From Chitinophaga sp. CF418 (GTDB lineage: Bacteria; Bacteroidota; Bacteroidia; Chitinophagales; Chitinophagaceae), in contig NZ_FRCN01000006.1 of assembly GCF_900142925.1 (NCBI RefSeq), positions 124,001 through 188,000 on the forward strand: DNA of 64,000 nucleotides, read 5' to 3'. Position numbers and translations under genes: made by a program. Positions 24,745-32,041 of this stretch are shown piece by piece; position 1 is the first letter of the stretch, and each line of letters starts with the position of its first letter. The notes under the pieces were generated by a model. The model saw nothing but the letters and a program-made list of their open reading frames with translations, did no database searches and was not told where the DNA came from.

Positions 24745-25667
24745 TTACAATTGCAGGAAGACTGATAGACTTTGGGAGTAGTACCTTCCACCTTCCTGAA
24801 TACTCTTATAAAATAATTGACATCTGTGAAGCCGCAAAGCTTGCTTACATCGTAAATATTGCTTTGCGGCTTTGCCAGTAACTGTTTGGCAAGCTTAATC
24901 CTTTCCTTGTTGATATACTCCAGCGGAGGAATGCCAAACTGCTCACGGAACCACTTGAAGAACAGGTTCCTGCTGAGATATGCCTTGCGACTCAGGGCTT
25001 CTACTGCAATCTTATCAGTCAGATGCTCCTGGATATAGTTCAATACAAAATTCTGCCTGTTACCGTTTTCATTTGAGATACTGCCTTCTTCCGCCTGTCC
25101 TAACTGCTGACTTTGCAGCAGGCGGATCAGCAATTCTTTCAGCTGCAGGTCTGCATAGATATTCTTTGACTTATCATTACTGCTGCAGATGCGGATCAGT
25201 TTATTGATCAATTCTGTGATCTCATGATTATTCTCAAAATGGTACTGCTGGAAGGAGAGTTGCCAGTTTTGCTGCTCACCGCCGGTGTTGTAATAATGAT
25301 TCAGATAATTGACAGTTTCCCGGATATAGCTGTCGTCTATAGCCAGGGCAATACACTGCGTGGGATTGTCCAGGGTAGCTTCCGGAAAATCGATGATCAT
25401 GGTTTCCTGTGGCGGTACGATGAGCGATTCTCCCGGCAGATAATCAAAAGAAGGTTTATTGATAAGGTGCATGATCTTTTTGCCCCGTACCATACTGGTA
25501 ATTACAAGGTCATTGAAAGTAAGCGGCACATCATAGGCCTGCTCATAACTTTCAAAGATACTCAGTTCACAATTACGGAGATTAAATACACGCCTACTCT
25601 CTACTAAAGTTTGCAGCTGCCGTGGAATAGTGAGGTCTATCGTCTGCAAATAATTCTTTATCTGCAT
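24741..25667 (-). CDS. AraC-family transcriptional regulator, divergent from aldehyde dehydrogenase
   Basis: A 308-residue regulator: an N-terminal cupin-like sensing region (PGESLIVPPQETMIIDFPEA) and a C-terminal pair of helix-turn-helix motifs (VEALSRKAYLSRNLFFKWFREQFGIPP and DVSKLCGFTDVNYFIRVFRKVEG, read as separate helices). An in-frame Met at 25712 would add 15 residues, but a TAATTTTG box at 25715-25722 would place the transcript start downstream of it, so 25667 is preferred. The gene is transcribed away from the aldehyde dehydrogenase gene 168 bases away and is the likely regulator of that gene and DUF779. Confidence 0.85.
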   Translation of the reverse strand: MQIKNYLQTIDLTIPRQLQTLVESRRVFNLRNCELSIFESYEQAYDVPLTFNDLVITSMVRGKKIMHLINKPSFDYLPGESLIVPPQETMIIDFPEATLDNPTQCIALAIDDSYIRETVNYLNHYYNTGGEQQNWQLSFQQYHFENNHEITELINKLIRICSSNDKSKNIYADLQLKELLIRLLQSQQLGQAEEGSISNENGNRQNFVLNYIQEHLTDKIAVEALSRKAYLSRNLFFKWFREQFGIPPLEYINKERIKLAKQLLAKPQSNIYDVSKLCGFTDVNYFIRVFRKVEGTTPKVYQSSCNCN

Positions 25668-25714
25668 AGAAAATCTGTTTACTACTAACAAGTTAACCAA
25701 TTTTTCAGCCATCT

Positions 25715-25722
25715 CAAAATTA
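25715..25722 (-). promoter_or_regulatory. -7 box for the AraC regulator
   Basis: TAATTTTG on the minus strand, about 48 bases upstream of the preferred ATG at 25667. It decides between the two possible starts of the regulator. Confidence 0.35.
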
Positions 25723-25790
25723 AGGTACGATTGTGCTATAAATAAGTACGAAAATATCCGCGTCTTATCATCAGTTCAGGAAATTGCATA

Positions 25791-25814
25791 TATAATTTCA
25801 CGTATTATTTCACG
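25791..25814 (+). promoter_or_regulatory. 12-bp direct repeat ahead of the aldehyde dehydrogenase gene
   Basis: TATAATTTCACG and TATTATTTCACG stand head to tail with one mismatch, ending 20 bases before the ATG. Two direct half-sites a helical turn apart are the usual form of an AraC-family binding site, and such a regulator is encoded next door. Confidence 0.4.
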
Positions 25815-25834
25815 TTTAAAAAACTCCACAAATT

Positions 25835-27367
25835 ATGAGCGTTGCAACATCTGCTGCCCCTTCGTCAACCCTGGCAGCACGTCCTGAATTTAAGACCAGG
25901 TATGAGCATTTTATTAACGGGGAATGGGTGCCACCATCCAGCGGTGAATATTTTGATAACATTTCTCCCATCGATGGTAAGGTTTTCACACAAGCTGCAA
26001 GAGGCAATGCAACGGATATTGATAAAGCAATAGATGCGGCCCATGAAGCATTTAAAACATGGAGCAAAACAGCTGCATCTTACCGGAGTAACCTGTTATT
26101 GAAAATTGCACAGATAGTGGAAGATAACCTGGATTACCTGGCCGTTGTTGAGACGATAGACAACGGGAAACCAATCCGGGAAACAAAAGCAGCCGACCTG
26201 CCACTGGTAGTAGACCATTTCAGGTATTTCGCCGGGGTGATCCGCAGTGAGGAAGGCACGATCAGTGAACATGATGAAACTACAGTAAGTATTAACCTGC
26301 ATGAGCCAATCGGCGTTGTAGGACAGATCATTCCATGGAACTTCCCGTTGCTCATGGCAACCTGGAAGATTGCGCCTGCCCTGGCTGCAGGGTGCTGCGT
26401 AGTTGTAAAACCTGCGGAACAGACACCTACCAGCATTATGGTGCTGATGGAACTGATCGGTAACGTATTACCTAAAGGTGTATTGAATATAGTAACCGGT
26501 TTTGGTGTGGAAGCGGGTAAACCGCTGGCTTCTTCTCCGAAAGTGCAGAAAGTAGCCTTTACAGGAGAAACCACCACCGGTAGGCTCATTATGCAGTATG
26601 CCTCTGAAAACCTGATCCCGGTTACGATGGAACTGGGAGGTAAGAGTCCCAACATTTTCTTTGAAAGCGTAGCTGACGCAGATGACGAATTCTTTGATAA
26701 GGCCATAGAAGGAGCAGTAATGTTTGCCCTGAACCAGGGTGAGGTATGTACATGTCCGAGCCGTATACTGGTACATGAGCACATTTATGACCGCTTTATG
26801 AACCGTGTCATTCAGCGCACAAAAGCCATTAAGATGGGTAATCCGCTTGACCCAACTGTCATGATGGGCGCCCAGGCCAGCGAAGACCAGTTCCAGAAGA
26901 TCCTGAGTTACCTGGATATTGGTAAACAGGAAGGCGCAGAGGTATTGTGCGGCGGCGAAGCTTACCATCAGAACAACGGACTGGAGCACGGATTCTATGT
27001 TCAGCCCACACTGCTGAAAGGAAATAACAAGATGAGGGTATTCCAGGAAGAGATATTCGGACCTGTAGCTTGTGTGACCACTTTTAAAACAACGGAAGAA
27101 GCGATAGAGATTGCCAATGATACACTCTATGGATTGGGCGCTGGTGTCTGGACCAGGGATGCACATGAACTGTACCAGGTGCCAAGGGCATTACAGGCTG
27201 GCAGGGTATGGGTGAACTGCTACCATGCTTATCCGGCGCACGCTCCATTCGGAGGCTATAAGAAATCCGGTTTCGGAAGGGAAACACATAAGATGATGCT
27301 GAATCACTATCGCCAGACGAAGAATATGCTGATATCTTACGGTAAACAGAAACTGGGATTCTTTTAA
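25835..27367 (+). CDS. NAD+-dependent aldehyde dehydrogenase (acetaldehyde dehydrogenase/ExaC-like)
   Basis: A 510-residue cytosolic enzyme covering the full aldehyde dehydrogenase fold. It shows [10 protein letters not shown] for NAD binding, the general-base Glu near 266 in MELGGKSPN, the nucleophile Cys near 305 in [11 protein letters not shown], and the closing [13 protein letters not shown]. The EVCTC signature is typical of acetaldehyde dehydrogenases of the ExaC/AldB group. It oxidises short aldehydes to acids with NAD+. Neighbours support this: an AraC regulator on one side and a DUF779 protein 242 bases downstream, a pairing often seen with this enzyme. Substrate within the short-chain range is not resolved. 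Confidence 0.92.
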   Translation: MSVATSAAPSSTLAARPEFKTRYEHFINGEWVPPSSGEYFDNISPIDGKVFTQAARGNATDIDKAIDAAHEAFKTWSKTAASYRSNLLLKIAQIVEDNLDYLAVVETIDNGKPIRETKAADLPLVVDHFRYFAGVIRSEEGTISEHDETTVSINLHEPIGVVGQIIPWNFPLLMATWKIAPALAAGCCVVVKPAEQTPTSIMVLMELIGNVLPKGVLNIVTGFGVEAGKPLASSPKVQKVAFTGETTTGRLIMQYASENLIPVTMELGGKSPNIFFESVADADDEFFDKAIEGAVMFALNQGEVCTCPSRILVHEHIYDRFMNRVIQRTKAIKMGNPLDPTVMMGAQASEDQFQKILSYLDIGKQEGAEVLCGGEAYHQNNGLEHGFYVQPTLLKGNNKMRVFQEEIFGPVACVTTFKTTEEAIEIANDTLYGLGAGVWTRDAHELYQVPRALQAGRVWVNCYHAYPAHAPFGGYKKSGFGRETHKMMLNHYRQTKNMLISYGKQKLGFF

Positions 27368-27419
27368 TAAAATTTTAGATCAGGAATTGAAAATTGATTC
27401 GCGTTTGTTATAAACCGGG

Positions 27420-27550
27420 TACCCGGGTGTGCACCCCGCGCTACAAACACAACGCTCCCAACGGAGCTAAATGCCGCGAATGATTCCGGTATGCAGGCAG
27501 TGGGGTTACAAACACAACGTACCTCCGGAGCTAAATAGGGTTTAATCCGG
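27420..27550 (-). repeat. Dispersed intergenic repeat, copy 2 plus partial copy
   Basis: 27420-27488 carries GCACCCCGCGCTACAAAC, ACGGAGCTAAATGCCGCGAA and TGATTCCGG, the reverse complement of the unit at 17222-17290. A shorter second copy follows at about 27501-27550 (TTACAAACACAACG, CCGGAGCTAAAT, AATCCGGAATGCAGGC). It separates the aldehyde dehydrogenase and DUF779 genes. Confidence 0.7.
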
Positions 27551-27609
27551 AATGCAGGCGTTTTAAAATTCTTAATTCCTGACTTTTATACAGTGTCTTA
27601 ACTTTTTTC

Positions 27610-27981
27610 ATGACTAAGAGAATCATAGCAACAGAGGAAGCCATATCCTTGATCAATGAGCTCCGTCACACGCATGGCCCCCTGATGTTCCACCAAAGTG
27701 GGGGCTGTTGTGACGGCTCACAACCGATGTGCTTTCCGGAGGGGGAATTTAAAACAGGCGCTACAGATGTATGTCTGGGCGAAGTAGATGGATGTAAATT
27801 TTATATGAACGGGGACCAGTTTGAATACTGGAAACACACGCAACTGATCCTGGACGTCATCAAGGGGCGTGGCAGTAGCTTTTCACTGGAGATCCCCCTT
27901 GGAGTCAGATTTCATATCCGTTCCCGTGTATTCTCCGATGAGGAGGTTGCGGAGCTGGAAACGACACAACCGCTGACTTAA
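27610..27981 (+). CDS. DUF779-family protein
   Basis: A 123-residue protein with the family signature FHQSGGCCDGSQPMCFP, then LGEVDGCKFYMN and QFEYWKHTQLILDV. The run of conserved Cys suggests metal or redox chemistry, but no reaction is known. It accompanies acetaldehyde/alcohol dehydrogenases in many genomes, as here, which suggests a supporting role in aldehyde metabolism. It follows the aldehyde dehydrogenase on the same strand, with a repeat element in between, and has its own downstream terminator. Confidence 0.88.
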   Translation: MTKRIIATEEAISLINELRHTHGPLMFHQSGGCCDGSQPMCFPEGEFKTGATDVCLGEVDGCKFYMNGDQFEYWKHTQLILDVIKGRGSSFSLEIPLGVRFHIRSRVFSDEEVAELETTQPLT

Positions 27982-27999
27982 ACACTATCCCGAAAATGG

Positions 28000-28031
28000 A
28001 AAGTCCTGCAGTTTCAACTGACAGGACTTTT
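28000..28031 (+). terminator. Terminator after DUF779
   Basis: AAAGTCCTG and CAGGACTTT form the outer stem; CAGTT and AACTG extend it inward around a TC loop. TTTT follows. It lies about 20 bases after the stop codon. Confidence 0.85.
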
Positions 28032-28099
28032 CGTATCAATTTGTGAACTTATGATGATCAGTGTTATAATACCCCCGTGCCAGTATGGCATGTAAATTT

Positions 28100-29872
28100 T
28101 TAAGGTACAGGGGACTTTTCAAAACGAATGGCTTTCAAGTCAAATCCTCCGGTTTCAGCATATAGCCGGAGGGTTTGGCGGCCATTCCTGAGCACAATGT
28201 TTTTGATATTGTAGGTCTGCCATTCACCACGCTTATTTTCTTTTGCCCGGATTACGGCTACCTTACCTATTGGCTTTCCGTCAATTGTCACAGCCAGTTG
28301 GCCGGGCACTTTACCCGGAGCTCCAATGAAGGAAAGTGTATATTTCCCTTTCAGGGTAATATTTATCGTGTATTTCAACCATTCTCCCGTAGCAAAGTCA
28401 GTGACATAATAACTGCCTGCATCAGCAGAATCGGCTACAATATCCACTCCATCATTCCGGTATACCCTGCCGCGGTTACCACCTACCCATTTGGGATTGG
28501 AGATGCGGTAATTGGCCGTATCAGTATCGAAGTAAGCCGCCCGGTTTACACCCAGGTCGTAGTCCACTGCCTCCAGTATTCCCGTATTAGTGATCGTATT
28601 GTTTTTGAAGGGCAGCGTTTTGTCAGAGAACGGCTGGCGGATCATAGCGTCTATCACATCACGGTGCAGGATATTGTTACTGATATTCGCTCCCCTGGCT
28701 ACTTCCATCAAACCTTCATAGGCCACGCCGCTGGCAGGTGCGCTGCCCTTGCCGCTGATATAGTTGATCACGCGCATGTATTTATCGTTGGATTTGATCT
28801 CCAGCGGATTGTTGGCGCCTAATTTCTTCAGCGGCCACCATGACCAGCCGATGTTGTTCTTCTCAAAGAGGCGGATAGCTTCTGTAAACCAGACATTCGA
28901 GTTCTCGCCTGTTTCACCCAGCCATACAGGTATATTATATTTCTGGCGGAAATCCAGGATGTGCTGGATGGATTTGGTATCATTCAGGTTCCAGTATTTG
29001 TGGAAGCTCAGTACCATGTTCTTGTCCCACGGTGGCAGCATACCGTTGTAGTTATTTCCCCAGCCATTTCCTTCAATGATGATGATATGACGGTCATCTA
29101 CCTCACGGATCGCTTTGGTAATATCCTGCAGCAGCTGTCTAAGCGGTACGTTGTTTTGTTCTTTCAGGCCGTTCTTATCATTTTCAGGATCTTCGAAGCC
29201 ATAATTGGGCTCGTTCAGGATATCATAAGCACCGATGAAAGGCTCATCATGGTAACGTTCTGCTAGTTTCTTCCATAAGGCTATGGTCTTTAAGCGGTCG
29301 GCTTCGTTTTCCCAGAGAGAAGGTTTGGAGCCGTCCCGGTCAGAGATGTTCAGGTCATTGCCTTGTCCGCCCGGAGCGGCATGCAGGTCCAGGATCAGGT
29401 ACATATGGTTTGCCTTACACCATGCCAGCAGGCTGTCGGTCATGGCAAATCCCTTTTCCAACCAGGTATTTTGTCCGGCCACAGGTTCTTTATCTACCGG
29501 TAATGTATACAGGTTAAAGTGCATGGGCAAACGAACGGAATTGAAACCCCATGCTTTCAGAGAATCAATATCCGCTTTGGTAGTATGATTTTCCAGCCAT
29601 GCATCATAAAATTCCTGCGTTCTCTGCGGCCCTATCAGGCTCTCAATACCCGCACGGATCTTGTGCTGCTGGCCCTGGCCGTTTACCCGTAACATATATC
29701 CTTCCTGCAGCATCCAGCCACCAAGGCCGATACCGCGCAGGAGTACGTTTTCTCCTTTCTGGTTAACGATCTGTGTGCCTTTGGCCCTCAGAAAGCCCTG
29801 GCCGCGGCTTTGAAATGGTTTAAAAGAGAGGGAGAGCAATAACAATAACGTGACGTGTTTAGATAGTTTCAT
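28100..29872 (-). CDS. GH5 cellulase-family glycoside hydrolase with C-terminal carbohydrate-binding module
   Basis: A 590-residue secreted enzyme with a signal peptide (1-25). The TIM-barrel (about 30-370) has LRGIGLGGWML, GFNSVRLPMHF, LILDLHAAPGGQ, the acid/base Glu near 220 in YDILNEPNYG and the nucleophile Glu near 320 in WLGETGENS, as in clan GH-A family 5 enzymes. Residues about 430-590 form a beta-sandwich of CBM6 type (AVDYDLGVNRAAYFD, GEWLKYTI, LRLYAETGGFDLKAIRF). The protein should hydrolyse beta-glucans or related polysaccharides outside the cell; the exact glycan is not predictable. There is no sorting domain for T9SS. No SusCD pair adjoins it. Confidence 0.9.
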   Translation of the reverse strand: MKLSKHVTLLLLLSLSFKPFQSRGQGFLRAKGTQIVNQKGENVLLRGIGLGGWMLQEGYMLRVNGQGQQHKIRAGIESLIGPQRTQEFYDAWLENHTTKADIDSLKAWGFNSVRLPMHFNLYTLPVDKEPVAGQNTWLEKGFAMTDSLLAWCKANHMYLILDLHAAPGGQGNDLNISDRDGSKPSLWENEADRLKTIALWKKLAERYHDEPFIGAYDILNEPNYGFEDPENDKNGLKEQNNVPLRQLLQDITKAIREVDDRHIIIIEGNGWGNNYNGMLPPWDKNMVLSFHKYWNLNDTKSIQHILDFRQKYNIPVWLGETGENSNVWFTEAIRLFEKNNIGWSWWPLKKLGANNPLEIKSNDKYMRVINYISGKGSAPASGVAYEGLMEVARGANISNNILHRDVIDAMIRQPFSDKTLPFKNNTITNTGILEAVDYDLGVNRAAYFDTDTANYRISNPKWVGGNRGRVYRNDGVDIVADSADAGSYYVTDFATGEWLKYTINITLKGKYTLSFIGAPGKVPGQLAVTIDGKPIGKVAVIRAKENKRGEWQTYNIKNIVLRNGRQTLRLYAETGGFDLKAIRFEKSPVP

Positions 29873-29967
29873 AACAATGAATTAGACGAAAAATTGACGA
29901 GGGAACAAAATAGGATTTTATAAATAGAAAAGGGAGACCGATTGATAAGCGGGCTAAGCCCCGGACC

Positions 29968-30372
29968 TTAACGAAGCACCCAGGATCTCTCCAGCAGCAT
30001 TGCAATACCTGTTCCCAGTACCGCGCCTGCCGCATAACAGATACAGTCACTCAACACAAAATCATAACCGAGTATCAGGCCGAATGGGAACGTATGCCGC
30101 AGCTGCACGATCCAGCTGGCTTTATATAATTGCTGCAGCTCGATAATGATACACGCAAGAAAGGTGAGGATACCCAGTTTAATCACCTCTGTGGCAGGGA
30201 ATAAAAACCGCAGGAAGAAGAACAGGCAGGTAGCATACAATACATCACCGCCATAGGTTTTTATGATATATGGAAAGTGATCCGGGTACAAACGGGTAGC
30301 CAATCCCAGCGGGATGGTGAGCAGGAACAGCACAAAGTATAGGAAGATCTTCTTCGTTCTCATAGGTTTCAT
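29968..30372 (-). CDS. DUF2809-family (VanZ-like) membrane protein
   Basis: A 134-residue integral membrane protein with about four hydrophobic helices and the family words LYPDHFPYIIKTYGGDVLYATCLFF and EVIKLGILTFLACIIIELQQLY, quoted only in part. Family members of this length are common in Bacteroidota; their function is unknown. The frame extends to 30393, but a TATATTTG box at 30378-30385 lies inside that extension, so the start must be at 30372 (MKPMRTKK) or 30363 (MRTKKIF). Confidence 0.8.
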   Translation of the reverse strand: MKPMRTKKIFLYFVLFLLTIPLGLATRLYPDHFPYIIKTYGGDVLYATCLFFFLRFLFPATEVIKLGILTFLACIIIELQQLYKASWIVQLRHTFPFGLILGYDFVLSDCICYAAGAVLGTGIAMLLERSWVLR

Positions 30373-30377
30373 ACCCC

Positions 30378-30385
30378 CAAATATA
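30378..30385 (-). promoter_or_regulatory. -7 box that decides the start of the DUF2809 gene
   Basis: TATATTTG on the minus strand ends five bases before the ATG at 30372. Transcription would start at or next to that codon, so the mRNA would be leaderless or have a leader of about nine bases. Confidence 0.45.
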
Positions 30386-30420
30386 GGAAACATCAGAATG
30401 TTTTTGCATTCATATTACCT

Positions 30421-30587
30421 GCAGAAGTGCGGAGATATGCTGTAGGACTTCCCTGTTCCTGTATGCCCCGGGAGTACCCCAGGAAGCGATCGAAGCCGAT
30501 TATACCGCCAGCAATGTGTACCCGGAACCTATGAAAGCCCCGCATGTTCAAAAGTTTTACGATAGCGTACAGGCCTCGACGAGTTAA
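30421..30587 (+). pseudogene. Possible decayed gene fragment
   Basis: One frame reads like a protein C-terminus, with GVPQEAIEADYTASNVYPEP followed by a helical HVQKFYDSVQ and a stop at 30585-30587. It has no proper start and no upstream domain. The pattern slightly recalls the end of a tyrosine phosphatase, but this is a guess. It is best seen as a relic. Confidence 0.25.
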
Positions 30588-30758
30588 CGGTCAGGAAAGC
30601 AGCAGAAATATACCATTTAATGGAACAGGGCTACTTAACATAATGTATGTCATATATGCATTGAATGTTATTTCTTATAATCGTGTTATCAAGGCCGTAA
30701 CAAATTATGTTCAGATATATGCCTTGTAAGGGCGCTACTATAGTGCGTTCTCGGAGAT

Positions 30759-30860
30759 AACCCATATATAACCCATATATAAGCCATATTTAACCCATAT
30801 ATAATCCATATTTAAAAGGTATGGGTTATATATGGGTTATATATGGGTTATATATGGGTT
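30759..30860. repeat. Inverted array of 11-bp tandem repeats
   Basis: Five units of AACCCATATAT or close variants run from 30759 to 30813; after the seven-base AAAAGGT come about 3.6 units of the reverse complement ATGGGTTATAT up to 30860. The two arms can pair over about 40 bp as hairpin or cruciform. The 11-bp period is close to one helical turn. It lies between a relic fragment and the next gene. Confidence 0.9.
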
Positions 30861-30937
30861 GATTATAGTTTACATATGGTTAATTGACGAGAAACGACCC
30901 TTAAAACAGCCTTATTAGAAGGGAATCGGAGCGGCTT

Positions 30938-30967
30938 TTGGCAGTTTGCGCCCTTCCGTTATCTTTA
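30938..30967 (+). promoter_or_regulatory. Promoter of Bacteroidota type giving a leaderless transcript
   Basis: TTG at 30938-30940, a 19-base spacer and TATCTTTA at 30960-30967 match TTG-N19-TAnnTTTG with one change. The ATG at 30972 lies only five bases downstream, so the transcript would begin at the start codon. Confidence 0.5.
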
Positions 30968-30971
30968 TGGC

Positions 30972-31637
30972 ATGAAAATAAGAGCCATCATTACGGGAGC
31001 GACAGGAATGGTAGGAGAGGGCGTTCTGCATGAATGCCTGTTAAGCGGGGATGTGGAAGCGGTGCTGGTCATCAACAGGAGGCCCTGTGGTGTAACGCAT
31101 CCCAAGCTGAAAGAGATCATTCACCCTGATTTTTTTGATTTTAGCCCTATCAGGGAGCAGTTACGTGGCTATAATGCCTGTTATTTCTGCCTGGGGGTTT
31201 CCTCTGTAGGAATGGACAAGGAAACCTATTACAGGATGACCTATACCCTGACTATGCACGTAGCGGAAACACTGAGTCAGCTGAACAGGGATATGACTTT
31301 CTGTTATGTATCCGGCGCGGGTACTGACAGTACGGAAAAAGGCCGGTCAAACTGGGCCAGGGTAAAGGGGAAAACCGAAAACGACCTTATGAAGCTGCCT
31401 TTCAGGGCTGTATTTGCCTTCCGTCCGGGTTTTATCAGACCTATTAAAGGGTTGAAGTATGTGCACTCATTTTACAAATACGTAGGCTGGATGTTCCCTA
31501 TAGGACGTGCATTGTTTCCCGCAGGATTTGCAAAACTGGAAGAGATGGGGCGGGCTATGATAAACGTGACATTGAACGGATACGGGAAAAAGATAGTCGA
31601 AGGAAAAGATATTATCGTCCTGGGAAAGGGGGCGTAA
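30972..31637 (+). CDS. NAD(P)-binding Rossmann-fold oxidoreductase/epimerase-like protein
   Basis: A 221-residue cytosolic protein starting MKIRAIITGATGMVGEG, whose GATGMVG glycine motif binds the dinucleotide. FCLGVSSVGM and YVSGAGTDSTEKG fit the short atypical SDR group (related to HTATIP2/NmrA), in which the YxxxK pair is replaced; here WARVKGKTEN supplies a Lys. Length fits the family. Substrate is unknown. It appears to be a single-gene unit with its own promoter. Confidence 0.85.
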   Translation: MKIRAIITGATGMVGEGVLHECLLSGDVEAVLVINRRPCGVTHPKLKEIIHPDFFDFSPIREQLRGYNACYFCLGVSSVGMDKETYYRMTYTLTMHVAETLSQLNRDMTFCYVSGAGTDSTEKGRSNWARVKGKTENDLMKLPFRAVFAFRPGFIRPIKGLKYVHSFYKYVGWMFPIGRALFPAGFAKLEEMGRAMINVTLNGYGKKIVEGKDIIVLGKGA

Positions 31638-32041
31638 TATCTCCCCCTGCGCATTCAGGTAATAACGTATGTCCTTCCCGGTACTTTTTTGTTTTGTTAA
31701 CTTCGCATTAACTCTTTTTTCAAAAAGTTAACCGTACTTCGCACTGCTTTAGTAACCATTAGTTTTTTGTATAACCATTCATTGTTTAATTATGAAAAGT
31801 TGGTATCTGCAATACCTACCATTGTAACCATATATTTCCAATTTACTTTAGATTATTGTTAGTGCTGGATCTGTGCTGTGCTGGCTGTGTAGCCTCCATT
31901 GATTGTTTATTGTCGTTGCAGCTCTTCTGCAATTGCTGCTACCAGTTTTGATTGTCATCGGAGCTGTTCACTTATCCGTGTTGTGTTAATCATTAATTGT
32001 TGTGATCATTAGTTGTGTTAATCATTATGTATAGCCATACC
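31638..32041. other. 404-bp leader region before the RHS toxin gene
   Basis: No gene is seen. A weak hairpin with arms TTAACTCTTTTTT and AAAAAGTTAA lies near 31708-31731. Near the end, three 16-bp direct repeats run into the RHS start. TATATTTC near 31830 could be a -7 element but does not match well. Confidence 0.5.
31981..32028 (+). repeat. Three 16-bp direct repeats at the RHS gene start
   Basis: Units begin at 31981, 31997 and 32013: TTGTGTTAATCATTAA, TTGTTGTGATCATTAG and TTGTGTTAATCATTAT. The first and third differ at one position. The array ends 14 bases before the preferred ATG at 32042 and contains the alternative ATG at 32027, so it may bind a regulator of toxin expression. Confidence 0.6.
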
